This document shows, in pieces, positions 21,742 through 34,667 of a stretch of 64,000 bases of DNA. The translations under genes and the position numbers were made by a program. This stretch comes from Perkinsus olseni (lineage: Eukaryota > Perkinsozoa > Perkinsida > Perkinsidae). The stretch lies in assembly GCA_013115135.1 (NCBI GenBank), contig JABANP010000123.1, forward strand, positions 1 to 64,000, read 5' to 3'. The stretch's first letter is position 1; each line of letters opens with the position of its first letter. The notes below the pieces were generated by a model. That model did no database searches and was not told the DNA's origin. It was given only the letters and a program-made list of their open reading frames with translations.

Positions 21742-23138
21742 CTTCTGTAATCAGTACTACTAGAACCACTATGATCTCAACTTTACCTCCTTCGGCGCCG
21801 AGGACCCTTGTAACCAGCATCACTACAACTAATATTCCTCATCTTCAATTACGTTTGCTTCGAGGGCTCTTGTGACCCTTTAACTAGAATTACGATGACC
21901 TCAACTTCAACTACGTTGGCGCCGAGGACCCTTGCAACCAGTACTACTAGGACTAATATGCCTCATCTTCAACTACGTTGGCGCCGAGGACCCTTGCAAC
22001 CAGTACTACTAGGACTAATATGCCTCATCTTCAACTAAGTTGGCGCCGAGGACCCTTGCAACCAGTACTACTAGGACTAATATGCCTCATCTTCAACTAC
22101 GTTGGCGCCGAGGACCCTTGCAACCAGTACTACTAGGACTAATATGCCTCATCTTCAACTACGTTGGCGCCGAGGACCCTTGCAACCAGTACTACTAGGA
22201 CTAATATGCCTCATCTTCAACTGCGTTGGCGCCGAGGACCCTTGCAACCAGTACTACTAGGACTAATATGCCTCATCTTCAACTACGTTGGCGCCGAGGA
22301 CCCTTGCAACCAGTACTACTAGGACTAATATGCCTCATCTTCAACCACGTTGGCGCCGAGGACCCTTGCAACCAGTACTACTAGGACTAATATGCCTCAT
22401 CTTCAACTACGTTGGCGCCGAGGACCCTTGCAACCAGTACTACTAGGACTAATATGCCTCATCTTCAACTAAGTTGGCGCCGAGGACCCTTGCAACCAGT
22501 ACTACTAGGACTAATATGCCTCATCTTCAACTACGTTGGCGCCGAGGACCCTTGCAACCAGTACTACTAGGACTAATATGCCTCATCTTCAACCACGTTG
22601 GCGCCGAGGACCCTTGCAACCAGTACTACTAGGACTAATATGCCTCATCTTCAACTACGTTGGCGCCGAGGACCCTTGCAACCAGTACTACTAGGACTAA
22701 TATGCCTCATCTTCAACCACGTTGGCGCCGAGGACCCTTGCAACCAGTACTACTAGGACTAATATGCCTCATCTTCAACTACGTTGGCGCCGAGGACCCT
22801 TGCAACCAGTACTACTAGGACTAATATGCCTCATCTTCAACTAAGTTGGCGCCGAGGACCCTTGCAACCAGTACTACTAGGACTAATATGCCTCATCTTC
22901 AACTACGTTGGCGCCGAGGACCCTTGCAACCAGTACTACTAGGACTAATATGCCTCATCTTCAACTACGTTGGCGCCGAGGACCCTTGCAACCAGTACTA
23001 CTAGGACTAATATGCCTCATCTTCAACTGCGTTGGCGCCGAGGACCCTTGCAACCAGTACTACTAGGACTAATATGCCTCATCTTCAACTGCGTTGGCGC
23101 CGAGGACCCTTGCAACCAGTACTACTAGGACTAATATG
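21742..23138. repeat. 62-bp tandem repeat, about 20 clean copies
   Basis: The unit (TTGGCGCCGAGGACCCTTGC in its centre) recurs every 62 bp, e.g. starting at 21911 and 21973, with about 20 near-identical copies and about two degraded ones at the left edge. Variation is concentrated at three bases before the TTGGCGCC core (TAC, TAA, TGC or CAC), suggesting recent homogenisation. No frame stays open, so it is non-coding. It sits 170 bp upstream of the TIR-like gene start. Confidence 0.97.
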
Positions 23139-23793
23139 GCATAAACCACAACTACCCTCAAATTTCATCTTTCATCATATGAAACTTTCATCATAAAACG
23201 CGACAAATGTGCCTTGAAAGGGGCTGCTGCACAGAGCAAAGCATCGTGTATAGTGCTGTGTTAATTGACTAGGTTGATTAAGAGCGATTCATGTATGTCC
23301 ACTCGCCATGATGCAGACGATCATAGTCTGGCCTTCGCCCTTTACGGAGTCGCCGCTTCAGAGGCGGCGTGCTGGCTTCGCTACCTGCGGATGATGGAAT
23401 CTTCGCTCGAATTTGAGGTAAAGAGAGCTCGTGGAGACGCTAGCTACTGAGCTTACCCCTGCATTCATCTTCGCGGCCTCTTTTCAGGTTTTCGCTGTGG
23501 CTTGGCTCCCGAACTGTGTCCACCATCGAAGCGCTCGAATCCGAGGCCGGATGTACCTTAGTGTGAGTGTGTTCTCAATGTTGTGGTAGGAGCTTGTTCA
23601 CCTCTCGAGTATGGCCTTCAGGGCTCCCACATGAAGGCCGTTGATTTGTTGTGGCCGAGGAAGGCGCACAACCTAACAACTGTGATGTAAGAGTCTTCAA
23701 TAGGACCCCGTGATGAGTGAATTCGCGATGAGTGCTCAGTAGTTATCAATCTAAGATTTACTGCTTGGTTGTCCTTGATCAGGTTCTAGCATC
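23139..23793. other. Intergenic, no supported gene
   Basis: Only short open frames. A stretch near 23330-23430 (plus strand, 61 codons) could be an exon but has no family signature. Confidence 0.4.
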
Positions 23794-24460
23794 TCAATCG
23801 GTGGCAACATGTCCTGGTGAGAGACAACACATACATACTAGCTTCTTCGCTAGTCTTACATCGGGCAATTCTGCATCCTCCTCGTCCGAACAATCCTCCG
23901 CCGAGCGGTTTTGTGCTGTTGCGGGAAGTTCCTCGCCGCCACATGAATGTGCCTCTGTGGTCTTAGGTAATTCTGCCGCCTTTACTGACTCACCCATGAA
24001 GAGACGCCGAGGTACAGGCCAACCAGGCTTCGGCGGTCTGGAGCGCTGTTGACCTCGCACATCTGGTTTGTTACTGGACTCCTGCGGTGGTGATCCTATG
24101 ACCCTCGCCGCTTGTGGTAAGGCCAGCCTCGGAGGGTCCTGCCGGACCAGTGATGCCACGAGTTCTTGATTGCGCTTAGCATATGACTTGTCAATCTCTC
24201 TGGCCGATGTTCGTGTGTACCTGAATGCCGTAAGTGCTCGCAGTCGACTGAGGAGTTTTATCTGGTCCTTTTTTATCTGCTTGCACGAGTTTCTTAGTAC
24301 GTGTATGGCATTAGTATAGTGGAGCGGATAGTCATTGGGGGTCATAAAGAAGTTCAGTCTTCTCACAAGAACAATTCGTGCATGTTCAACATTCTTATCC
24401 TAGGTACATCACCGGATCCCATTATTACTGTGGTAGACCTCTTGGAGCTCCTCCCGGTAT
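23794..24460 (-). CDS. Unidentified protein, at least two exons
   Basis: The main exon (24361 to 23794, TGA) encodes about 189 aa: a basic helical start (KKDQIKLLSRLRALTAF), then a Pro/Ser/Glu-rich region ending LVCMCCLSPGHVATD. An upstream exon (YREELQEVYHSNNGIR, from 24413 upward) joins in phase across a 51-nt intron (24362-24412). The true start is not found. The opposite strand also shows a donor-like CAGGTAAGT at 24485, so strand choice for the upstream part is open. Confidence 0.5.
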
Positions 24461-24639
24461 CTGCAGCAGCCGCAAGTCGTGACCAGGTAAGTTTGATTCC
24501 ATCAGTAGAACTCCGATAACATGAACGCATTTCCCGCTTCTCCCAGAATAGCAATTGCATTGGTATCTCGGTGTTGATCGTATTTCCTAACGTATTTCCT
24601 AACGTATTCCTTTTTCGTATTTCCTAACCCGAATTTCCT

Positions 24640-25627
24640 CCGTATTTCCTAACACGTAAAAAGATCAATCATGATTGCTTTGTTTCACTTGGCCCACTTG
24701 AGTTTCTCCATCAAATTAAGTCGCACGGGCAACTGAGGTAGAAGAACAATACACATCACGTGATGATCAACGGGAGAAGCCGTACTGGGATAGAAATATA
24801 CACTTGGTTATAGCTGTCGCGCTGCAGTCCAGATTCTGCGAAATATTGCAGTACATCTCGTTTACCACTCGTCTGAAAACTGCAAGATACTTAGTGCGAT
24901 TTGCAGCACTACCAACCTACGCAGTGCAATCCCGCAACCGCATAGGTGTACGGTGTATGCATGAATGCTTCCAATAGTGAGCAATGGCGATAGAGAAGCA
25001 ATTGGAGACTGAGGAAATAAGCAACTGTCGTAACGATGGTGGCCATCGGAAGAACATGTGCACAAAACGATGGTGAAGCAACTACAAGCAGAGCCGATAT
25101 TCGCCGCAGATATTGGAAGAAATAAGATTAGCAACATGATTATCGACGACAGCACATGACATTCACATCGGAAGCTGACTTACTCCTCGCTATACTCCAA
25201 GCTAATACTTCCATCCCCTCCCTTGGCCAGAAGGTGGGGAGTTAGACGAGCTTCGCCGTCGCCCGTCGCACTGAAAGGGGAGCCTTTATGTAACATGATA
25301 CTTCACCAATCAGACTACATGGATACTATGCACGAGGCGTCCTTCAAATTCTCTTACACTCGGTACTCCACATTGTAAACCGATAAACGAACGCCTGTGC
25401 TCTTTTTAGACCCCCCACGCCACCCGAAGGCTCACCTCGGCGACTGCGGTGGTCGAACGTCTCCATGTGTATTGTCGAAATGTTGGCCGAACTAAGAACG
25501 ACGGGATGAGCTTGGACAGGACGTGCTCGCTGGAATGAAAGAGACTCTAGAGGCAAGCCAGAGCAGAGGTACTAGTAGATCGTCACGGGACGGCCCTCAT
25601 AACGAGATACTAACGAGGTGTGTGCCA
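24640..25627. repeat. Segmental duplicate, copy 1
   Basis: Nearly identical to 36052-36930, same orientation. It begins CCGTATTTCCTAACACGTAA and ends at CTAACGAGGTGTGTGC in both. Copy 1 carries about 90 extra bases near 25165-25265. No TIR, LTR or transposase is visible inside. A small ORF (25344-25556, minus) is present in both copies but is probably not a gene. The left edge abuts a short CGTATTTCCTAA run. Confidence 0.9.
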
Positions 25628-25989
25628 CAAAACATGCTTGGTTGAATGCATGCAAACCTAGGCCCGATCGCAGCTTCCCACCCAAAACTCGTCAACTCGA
25701 CTCGTCCCGCCCTGCCGATCAAATCTGGGCCATCGGACAGCCATCCACCGACAGCTGTGGATTGCACGTCCAGATGCAGACAGTAAAACTAACCGGGTGG
25801 CAGAGGGTGGGCAAATTGAGCCAGCACGCTCACCAAACTAACAGATACACACGTACAATGGATGACGCCGCTGGTCACTATAACGGACAGACGATGACAG
25901 ATTACAGACCATATCAGTACGGAGCTAAGGTATAGCTAGGGGTCACTAGCCACCTGGGCGAGCGCGTCACGGACCAATGTTTGCACCAC

Positions 25990-27957
25990 TCTACACTACA
26001 CAAGTTTCGTGTAGGGTATCATGCATTTCTCCCCGTCTGAAACCTCTAGTCGTATTCCGATAACAACAGTGGAACCACTTTCAACCTGTGGTAGGCTGCC
26101 TACCTGCCGGCAAACTTGGTAACTCATCTCCCGATGACGAGCTTCGGTCATGGACCCTGAATCTGCTCCCGAAATATTATCCGCTATGTACAAACACAGT
26201 ATGTCGTCATTCACCTAAGTGTCCTGCAAGGGCAACACAGGCTGCCCACAGATTCGACAACCCACGGTATTGGTGCTCTGCAGCTATTCGATACCTATTT
26301 GGGGGAACTGCGGGCAAGCCCTAAAACTCACGGAGTACATCTTACAGAATGATGGACGCAGGAGTTGTTTTATAATGCCCATAATAATACCTGGTACATT
26401 GAACGGGCGCCTTAACGAACAATTGGGGAGGGGGGCAACCGGTCTACGATCTAGAGAGAGCGCGATTCAATTCTGGAGTGCTCTCTTACACTTCCTTCAT
26501 AGCCTCTCTCTGAAAACCGATCTCAATTCGGCGTTGTTTCGCCTCTGGGGTCGTCCCCGTCCTACCCCTAGGTCGCTTCCCAGCTCGCTCTGAACATGAA
26601 AGGTTCCCCATGGTCAATCACAGAGGCTCTTCGGTAGCTTGCCTCCATCCGAACCAGTTTCGGACCTATGCTCATCTTCGTCGTCATTGTCCTCTGTCAA
26701 TAGCTCTCGTCGGCCGGGAGATCCACCAGTCGATCTTTCAGATCCCAATACGATCTCCGCATCTGAGCTCCAACACCACATCACCGCGCTAAAATGCTAG
26801 CCTGTCAACGTCAACGAACGGATCGCTCTTTGTAGTGCGTTTAGCGGGCATCGCGTTTGTTGTTGTGAGCTAATTCACTTAAGATAATGACCACCTCACC
26901 TTCTTCGTCGTCATCAGGTTCGGGTGGTATACCGGTATCCCCGAGCCTGACACATCCAGCTGATACACAGATGACGGTAATTGAGAGCATTAGAAGGTTA
27001 TCTCAAGCGATTGTTCGCCGCATTGTGCGCATCATGCGCAGCGCATGGAGCAAGCCTACTGGGGATCGGCGAGATCTAACAGAACGCGGAAAAGGCAGGA
27101 TTCCCACCAGTGTGCCTCTACAAGGCAAGCTGGTCAGCTAAGTAGGCGGATGCGCCAAGCTAGTCTGATCGAAATCGGTGAACGGCATGTGTCATGCCGG
27201 ACGTCTCCTGTAATCCACCTCACAGCGAGCAAAGATGTCGTTGAGTTCGACTCACCCCTCTTGATCATCGTCAATAACGATGACACGATTTTGTTTCTCA
27301 TATATGTTGCTCAGATGGATCGGCCTGAGATATTCCACGAGGGGACAACTAATGATCTGACCTGAACCTGGGGGTAGTCGGAGTTCTAAGCTAGAGTTCA
27401 GATCAAGATCATCCACACCCAAGCGAACTAGCAGTCATCGCCAGTCCCACATAGACCCATAAGACCAATTATCTAGTCTTTTCGTATTGCATACCCCAAC
27501 AGAGCACATGCTAACTCTAATGCTGCCGACAGATCCATCCAGGTAGCTCACTATAAAGGCTACTACCCTAACCTGCAAGAACAAGAGCCCTTGGCCCGAC
27601 CTGTGTGAGTCGAAAACGTAGATGACCAAATCATCAGCATTGCCTCCATTTCCAGGAAGCCCACTCTCCTCCAGAATTCCATCCAAATCCTCGAGACAGC
27701 CGCATCCAATCATCACAATCTGAAGGTAAGGACTATCGGAAAGGACTATGTGCTCTGAAGACTATTGGTTATGACAGAAACGACAAAAATTACATCAGGC
27801 CAAGGGTAGCAGACATGATTATCTCCTCCACGTGAGACTGCACGGGGCAGAAGCGGCCTTTATACTTGACCGTACTATGTCGATAGTCAAACTTATGCGA
27901 CACTCCCCAAGTCAGCCCATGTAGTTTGAACTGATACGTAAACGATTGGGCACAGGA
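25990..27957 (-). CDS. CDC45: CDC45 replication initiation factor
   Basis: Part of the CMG replicative helicase. Minus-strand exons: 27794-27957 (tentative); 27601-27719 IVMIGCGCLEDLDGIL...VFDSHR; 27256-27324 PIHLSNIYEKQNRVIVIDDD; acidic linker exons including PPEPDDDEEG and ELLTEDNDDEDEHRSE; basic KRPRGRTGTTPEAKQRRIE; 26346-26410 RYYYGHYKTTPASIIL; 26215-26294 YRIAAEHQYRGLSNLWAAC; then ADNISGADSGSMTEARHREM. The DSHRP signature is split by an intron but rebuilt in phase. Phases also match at 26346/26294 and 26215. The order GCG..., DSHRP, acidic/basic linker, YxxG-Y, LWxA matches CDC45. The C-terminal half of a normal CDC45 is not seen before the duplicated segment starts at 25627, so the gene may be truncated. 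The N-terminal exon is also missing. Confidence 0.78.
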
Positions 27958-27999
27958 CTAGAGTGTAGTCTGCCCTCTTCTATACTACAATACGCCGTC

Positions 28000-29393
28000 A
28001 GCCCCTACTACACTTCGAACATCCCTATGCCTTGTGGCTTCTGCCTGCCCCATGCGGGCTCTAGCGATATCAAAGATAGCCGCTCTCGCCTCGAGCATAT
28101 GGCTGATGGGCTCCACAGCAAACTTCACACCTTCTCGTGTGAGCAGTGACTGAGTAGAACATGGCGTGACAGCCGACGCCCTTTGTGCTGAGAGACGTGG
28201 CGAATATACCATGTACAGCACGATGAATAAGGATAGTTTCAATCGACTGAGTAGAACAGCCGCGAGTGCGATGCTCATCCGTATCCTATACTACAGAGAG
28301 TATTGCAGCTCCGCAAACTCCATCACAATCAATAGCAGTCAATATGAGCGCTGTTGCCCCTGATGGTTGCCGCCGAGCACGGAGCTTCAGGTCGGTGATG
28401 ACTTGAAACTGAAGCGTGAGCAAGATCGGTGCATACAACTTACGTCTTCCAGGAAGATGTAAGTTGTATGCGCTTGAGTTTCAGGAAGATTCTTCCTGCT
28501 AAGTATTGTGATTCCAAACACGCCCGCTGTTGGAAATCATAATGAAGCATTTCTCCCAAACCCCAAGGGGCACCAAGCTCTCGCTACCGCCGTTTTCCGC
28601 CGAGACAGAGCCATAAGCCTCAAAGTGTTCTCGACTTCACTATCAGTTCAATTAACAAGCAACCCAAGTACAAGAAGTCGAGAACAGTCCTCACAGAAAT
28701 ATTTCAGTTACGAACTGGAATTACGATTCTACGAGGATTTGCGGGATGTCGGACTGTTCGTGGTCGACTCACCTACCCGACCTATCGATCATGTTCTACG
28801 AAGCTCTCACCAACTATTACCGCGTAATTGTCATTTCCTGTCTCTGAGTTGATGTTCAATCGTACCATATTATTGGGAGAAGTAACACTGAAATGCAAGA
28901 GGAATACGCAACTCCAGACGGGTTTTCCTTCACTCAATGAAGCTCACGGTGCAAGCAGCTCCCGAACATGCAGACGGGCCGTCTGAGACGGCTCCAAGGC
29001 CAGAGAGTTGAATCCGTCACTCTCAAGGTCCCGTGACTCAAATTAAGTTTCCAGCAACATTCACCACAACGTTGAGAAGAGAGGATTTGCAAAGCCTCGC
29101 AGTGTGAGGCTCACACAGCCTTGAAATACCGGGGCCGATCGACCCACTCAATGCGTAGGACACAACCTCCAATGCGGTGAAGTTCAGTAGTTGCCTGTGC
29201 CACCCCGAGACTCAAGGCTCGAGTGCCCTTCATAACTCCAGGTTGAAGTTTTCGACCGGCAGGGTTCTTAGCCCAACTCGTGAAGCGGTTGCACGCATGC
29301 ACACACGGTGTGTGACGCACCATGTGACGCGCGTGCAGTGAATACAAAGCAATTCTCACAGAGAACAAACTACTGTAGTCTCGAGATACGTAG
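28000..29393. other. Gene-poor stretch with inverted repeats
   Basis: No family match. ORFs at 27985-28278 (-) and 28508-28852 (+) lack signatures. It contains one-base-centred palindromes at 28431-28471, 28483-28499, 28978-28992 and 29103-29117 (the last two positions approximate). Confidence 0.4.
28431..28471. repeat. One-base-centred palindrome, 20-bp arms
   Basis: The 20-nt arm at 28431-28450 is the reverse complement of 28452-28471 with one mismatch, around a single A (28451). A looser outer match (TGAAACTGAAGCG against CGCTTGAGTTTCA) extends the symmetry. Confidence 0.93.
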
Positions 29394-32300
29394 CTTCTGT
29401 AGCGAGAAGGCAGTCAACTGAGACACTACAACTCGACCATAATCAATCATGGGTTCGAGAACTCAAACATATCAACATCTTTGTAACCTACAGGGCTCCG
29501 GGTCATGGTCCGATCTTGAAATCTGTAGTGAGAAGGCAGTCAACTGAGACACTACAACTCGACCATAATCAATCATGGGTTCCAGAACTCAAACATATCA
29601 ACATCTCTGTAACCTACAGGGCTCCGGGTCATGGTTCTATCCGGAAATCTGTGGTGCGAAGGCAGTCAACTGAGACACTACAACACGACCATAAGCACTC
29701 ATGGGTTCGAGAACTCAAACATATGAACATCTCTGTAACCTACAGGGCTCCGGGTCATGGTCCGATCTTGCAATCTGTAGTGAGAAGGCAGTCAACTGAG
29801 ACACTACAACTCGACCATGATCAATCATGGGTTCGAGAACTCAAACATATCAACATCTCTGTGACCTACAGGGATCCGGGTCATGGTCCGATCTTGAAAT
29901 CGGTAGTGAGAAGGCAATCAACTGATACACTAAAACTCGACCATAATCAATCATGGGTTCGAGAACTCAAGCATATCACGGTTCTATCCTGAAATCTGTC
30001 GTGAGAAGGCAGTCAACTGAGACACTACAACTCGACCATAGTCAATCATGGGTTCGAGAACTCAAACATATCAACATCTCTGTTACCTACAGGGATCCGG
30101 GTCATGGTCCGATCTTGAAATCGGTAGTGAGAAGGCAGTCAACTGAGACACTACAACTCGACCATGATCAATCATGGGTTCGAGAACTCAAACATATCAA
30201 CATCTCTGTGACCTACAGGGATCCGGGTCATGGTCCGATCTTGAAATCGGTAGTGAGAAGGCAGTCAACTGAGACACTACAACTCGACCATAGTCAATCA
30301 TGGGTTCGAGAACTCAAACATATCAACATCTCTGTAACCTACAGGGATCCGGGTCACGGTTCTATCCTGAAATCTGTCGTGAGAAGGCAGTCAACTGAGA
30401 CACTACAACTCGACCATAATCAATCGTGGGTTCGAGAACTCAAACATATCAACATCTCTGTAACCTACAGGGATCCGGGTCATGGTCCGATCTTGAAATC
30501 GGTAGTGAGAAGGCAGTCAGCTGATACACTACAACTCGACCATAATCAATCGTGGGTTCGATAACTCAAGCATACCAACACCTCTGTAACCTACAGGGAT
30601 CCGGGTCATGGTCCGATCTTGAAATCGGTAGTGAGAAGGCAGTCAACTGAGACACTACAACTCGACCATGATCAATCATGGGTTCGAGAACTCAAACATA
30701 TCAACATCTCTGTGACCTACAGGGATCCGGGTCATGGTCCGATCTTGAAATCGGTAGTGAGAAGGCAGTCAACTGAGACACTACAACTCGACCATAGTCA
30801 ATCATGGGTTCGAGAACTCAAACATATCAACATCTCTGTAACCTACAGGGATCCGGGTCACGGTTCTATCCTGAAATCTGTCGTGCGAAGGCAGTCAACT
30901 GATACACTACAACTCGACCATAATCAATCATGGGTTCGAGAACTCAAGCATATCAACATCTCTGTAACCTACAGGGATCCGGGTCATGGTTCTATCCTGA
31001 AATCTGTCGTGCGAAGGCAGTCAACTGAGACACTACAACTCGACCATAAGCACTCATGGGTTCGAGAACTCAAACATTACAACATCTCAGTAACCTACAG
31101 GGATCCGGGTCATGGTTCTATCCTGAAATCTGCGGTGCGAAGGCAGTCAACTGATGCACTACAACTCGACCATAATCAATCATGGGTTCGAGAACTCAAG
31201 CATATCAACATCTCTGTAACCTACAGGGATCCGGGTCATGGTCCGATCTTGAAATCGGTAGTGAGAAGGCAGTCAGCTGATACACTACAACTCGACCATG
31301 ATCAATCATGGGTTCGAGAACTCAAACATATCAACATCTCTGTGACCTACAGGGATCCGGGTCATGGTCCGATCTTGAAATCGGTAGTGAGAAGGCAATC
31401 AACTGATACACTAAAACTCGACCATAATCAATCATGGGTTCGAGAACTCAAGCATATCAACATCTCTGTAACCTACAGGGATCCGCGTCATGGTCCGATC
31501 TTGAAATCGGTAGTGAGAAGGCAGTCAACTGAGACACTACAACTCGACCATAGTCAATCATGGGTTCGAGAACTCAAACATATCAACATCTCTGTAACCT
31601 ACAGGGATCCGGGTCACGGTTCTATCCTGAAATCTGTCGTGCGAAGGCAGTCAACTGAGACACTACAACTCGACCATAAGCACTCATGGGTTCGAGAACT
31701 CAAACATTACAACATCTCAGTAACCTACAGGGATCCGGGTCATGGTTCTATCCTGAAATCTGTCGTGCGAAGGCAGTCAACTGATACACTACAACTCGAC
31801 CATAATCAATCATGGGTTCGAGAACTCAAGCATATCAACATCTCTGTAAAGGCAGTCAACTGAGACACTACAACTCGGCCATAATCAATCATGGGTTCGA
31901 TAACTCAAGCATACCAACACCTCTGTAACCTACAGGGATGCGGGTCATAGTTCTATCCTGAAATCAGTGGTGCGAAGGCAGTCAACTGAGACACTACAAC
32001 TCGACCATAATCAATCATGGGTTCGAGAACTCAAACATATCAACATCTCTGTAACCTACAGGGCTCCGGGTCATGGTCCGATCTTGAAATCGGTAGTGAG
32101 AAGGCAGTCAACTGAGACACTACAACTCGACCATAATCAACCATGGGTTCGAGAACTCAAACATATCAACATCTCTGTAACCTACAGGGATCCGGGTCAT
32201 GGTCCGATCTTGAAATCGGTAGTGAGAAGGCAGTCAACTGAGACACTACAACTCGACCATAGTCAATCATGGGTTCGAGAACTCAAACATATCAACATCT

Positions 32301-34390
32301 CTGTAACCTACAGGGATCCGGGTCACGGTTCTATCCTGAAATCTGTCGTGCGAAGGCAGTCAACTGAGACACTACAACTCGACCATAAGCACTCATGGGT
32401 TCGAGAACTCAAACATTACAACATCTCAGTAACCTACAGGGATCCGGGTCAGGGTTCTATCCTGAAATCTGCGGTGCGAAGGCAGTCAACTGATGCACTA
32501 AAACTCGACCATAATCAATCATGGGTTCGAGAACTCAAGCATATCAACATCTCTGTAACCTACAGGGATCCGGGTCATGGTCCGATCTTGAAATCTGTCG
32601 TGCGAAGGCAGTCAACTGAGACACTAAAACTCGACCATAATCAATCATGGGTTCGAGAACTCAAACATATCAGCATCCCTGTAACCTACAGGGATCCGGG
32701 TCATGGTCCGATCTTGAAATCGGTAGTGAGAAGGCAGTCAACTGAGACACTACAACTCGACCATAATTAATCGTGGGTTCGAGAACTCAAACATATCAAC
32801 ATCTCTGTAACCTACAGGGATCCGGGTCACGGTTCTATCCTGAAATCTGTCGTGCGAAGGCAGTCAACTGAGACACTACAACTCGACCATAAGCACTCAT
32901 GGGTTCGAGAACTCAAACATTACAACATCTCAGTAACCTACAGGGATCCGGGTCATGGTTCTATCCTGAAATCTGTCGTGCGAAGGCAGTCAACTGATAC
33001 ACTACAACTCGACCATAATCAATCATGGGTTCGAGAACTCAAGCATATCAACATCTCTGTAACCTACAGCGATCCGGGTCATGGTCCGATCTTGAAATCG
33101 GTAGTGAGAAGGCAGTCAACTGATACACTACAACTCGACCATAATCAATCATGGGTTCGAGAACTCAAACATATCAACATCTCTGTAACCTACAGGGATC
33201 CGGGTCAAGGTCCGATCTTGAAATCGGTAGTGAGAAGGCAGTCAACTGATACACTACAACTTGACCATAATCAATCATGGGTTCGAGAACTCAAACATAT
33301 CAACATCTCTGTAACCTACAGGGATCCGGGTCATGGTCCGATCTTTAAATCGGTAGTGAGAAGGCAGTCAACTGAGACACTACAACTCGACCATGATCAA
33401 TCATGGGTTCGAGAACTCAAACATATCAACATCTCTGTAACCTACAGGGCTCCGGGTCATGGTCCGATCTTGAAATCTGTAGCGCGAAGGCAGTCAGCTG
33501 ATACACTAAAACTCGACCATAATCAATCATGGATTCGAGAACTCAAGCATATCAACATCTCTGTAACCTACAGGGATCCGGGTCATGGTCCGATCTTGAA
33601 ATCGGTAGTGAGAAGGCAGTCAACTGAGACACTACAACTCGACCATAGTCAATCATGGGTTCGAGAACTCAAGCATATCAACATCTCTGTAACCTACAAG
33701 GATCCGGGTCGCGGTTCTATCCCGAAATCTGTCGTGCGAAGGCAGTCAACTGGTACACTACAACTCGACCATAATCAATCGTGGGTTCGATAACTCAAGC
33801 ATACCAACACCTCTGTAACCTACAGGGATCCGGGTCATGGTCCGATCTTGAAATCGGTAGTGAGAAGGCAGTCAACTGAGACACTACAACTCGACCATAG
33901 TCAATCATGGGTTCGAGAACTCAAACATATCAACATCTCTGTTACCTACAGGGATCCGGGTCATGGTCCGATCCTGAAATCTGTCGTGAGAAGGCAGTCA
34001 ACTGAGACACTACAACTCGACCATAATCAATCATGGGTTCGAGAACTCAAACATATCAACATCTCTGTAACTTACAGGGACCCGGGTCATGGTCCGATCT
34101 TGAAATCGGTAGTGAGAAGGCAGTCAACTGAGACACTTCAACTCGACCATAGTCAATCATGGGTTCGAGAACTCAAGCATATCAACATCTCTGTAACCTA
34201 CAAGGATCCGGGTCGCGGTTCTATCCTGAAATCTGTCGTGCGAAGGCAGTCAACTGATACACTACAACTCGACCATAATCAATCATGGGTTCGAGAACTC
34301 AAGCATATCAACATCTCTGTAACCTACAGGGCTCCGGGTTCTAGTTGGATCTTGAAATCTGTAGTGCAAAGGCAGACAACCGAGCCACGA
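29394..34390. repeat. 126-bp satellite, about 39 copies, open in one frame
   Basis: The unit is 126 bp (42 codons), so any copy lacking a stop extends one plus-strand frame; the encoded unit contains VVRRQSTETLQLDHNQSWVR and LKHINISVTYRDPGHGP. The frame is broken by TAA in some units (e.g. TTCGATAAC near 30558, 31888 and 33788, and CATAATTAA near 32764) and by partial units (near 29978 and 31848), giving seven open pieces of 158-414 codons. Differences fall mostly at a few positions (HNQS/HDQS/HSQS/HKHS; GP/GS). HKHS units recur 630 bp apart (31044 and 31674), i.e. 5 units, suggesting higher-order blocks. Most likely a satellite, not a gene; no start, promoter or end domain is seen. Confidence 0.95.
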
Positions 34391-34667
34391 CAGCCGTCAT
34401 TGAGTATCATTCAACATCAGTATCATTCTGTGGCTCCTTGCGAAGGAGACAAGCTCCAAGGAGGAGCTGTTATTGCGACAAGCCACGGCACATGAGAATT
34501 CGGAGAATGCGTTGCAAAGGGTTGAGCTTAGACGGTCGAACTCTAGCCGGTAATCAGGATGAAAAGCGACATAATCAGTGCATGCAAGTAGGTTAACGAC
34601 CCTATAGCTTAGATCTCCGGGCCATAACTCGACGGAAGAATCTGATGAGGAACGATCAGTTTGTATG

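Noticed and set aside
21911..23138. CRISPR-like array
   Set aside because: Whole 62-bp units are identical with no unique spacers; this is a minisatellite in a eukaryotic genome.
26610..26800. Plus-strand Ser-rich C-terminal exon ending at 26800
   Set aside because: The minus strand here gives the acidic CDC45 linker in order with flanking CDC45 exons; the plus reading would need a 23-nt intron.
26887..27365. Plus-strand two-exon gene (Ser-rich start plus 108 codons)
   Set aside because: It is antisense to CDC45 exons whose sequence and phase match the family; the plus frame has no signature.
29516..34495. Repeat-protein genes from the seven long ORFs
   Set aside because: A 126-bp unit is open by arithmetic; stops, partial units and a lack of start or end domains favour a satellite.
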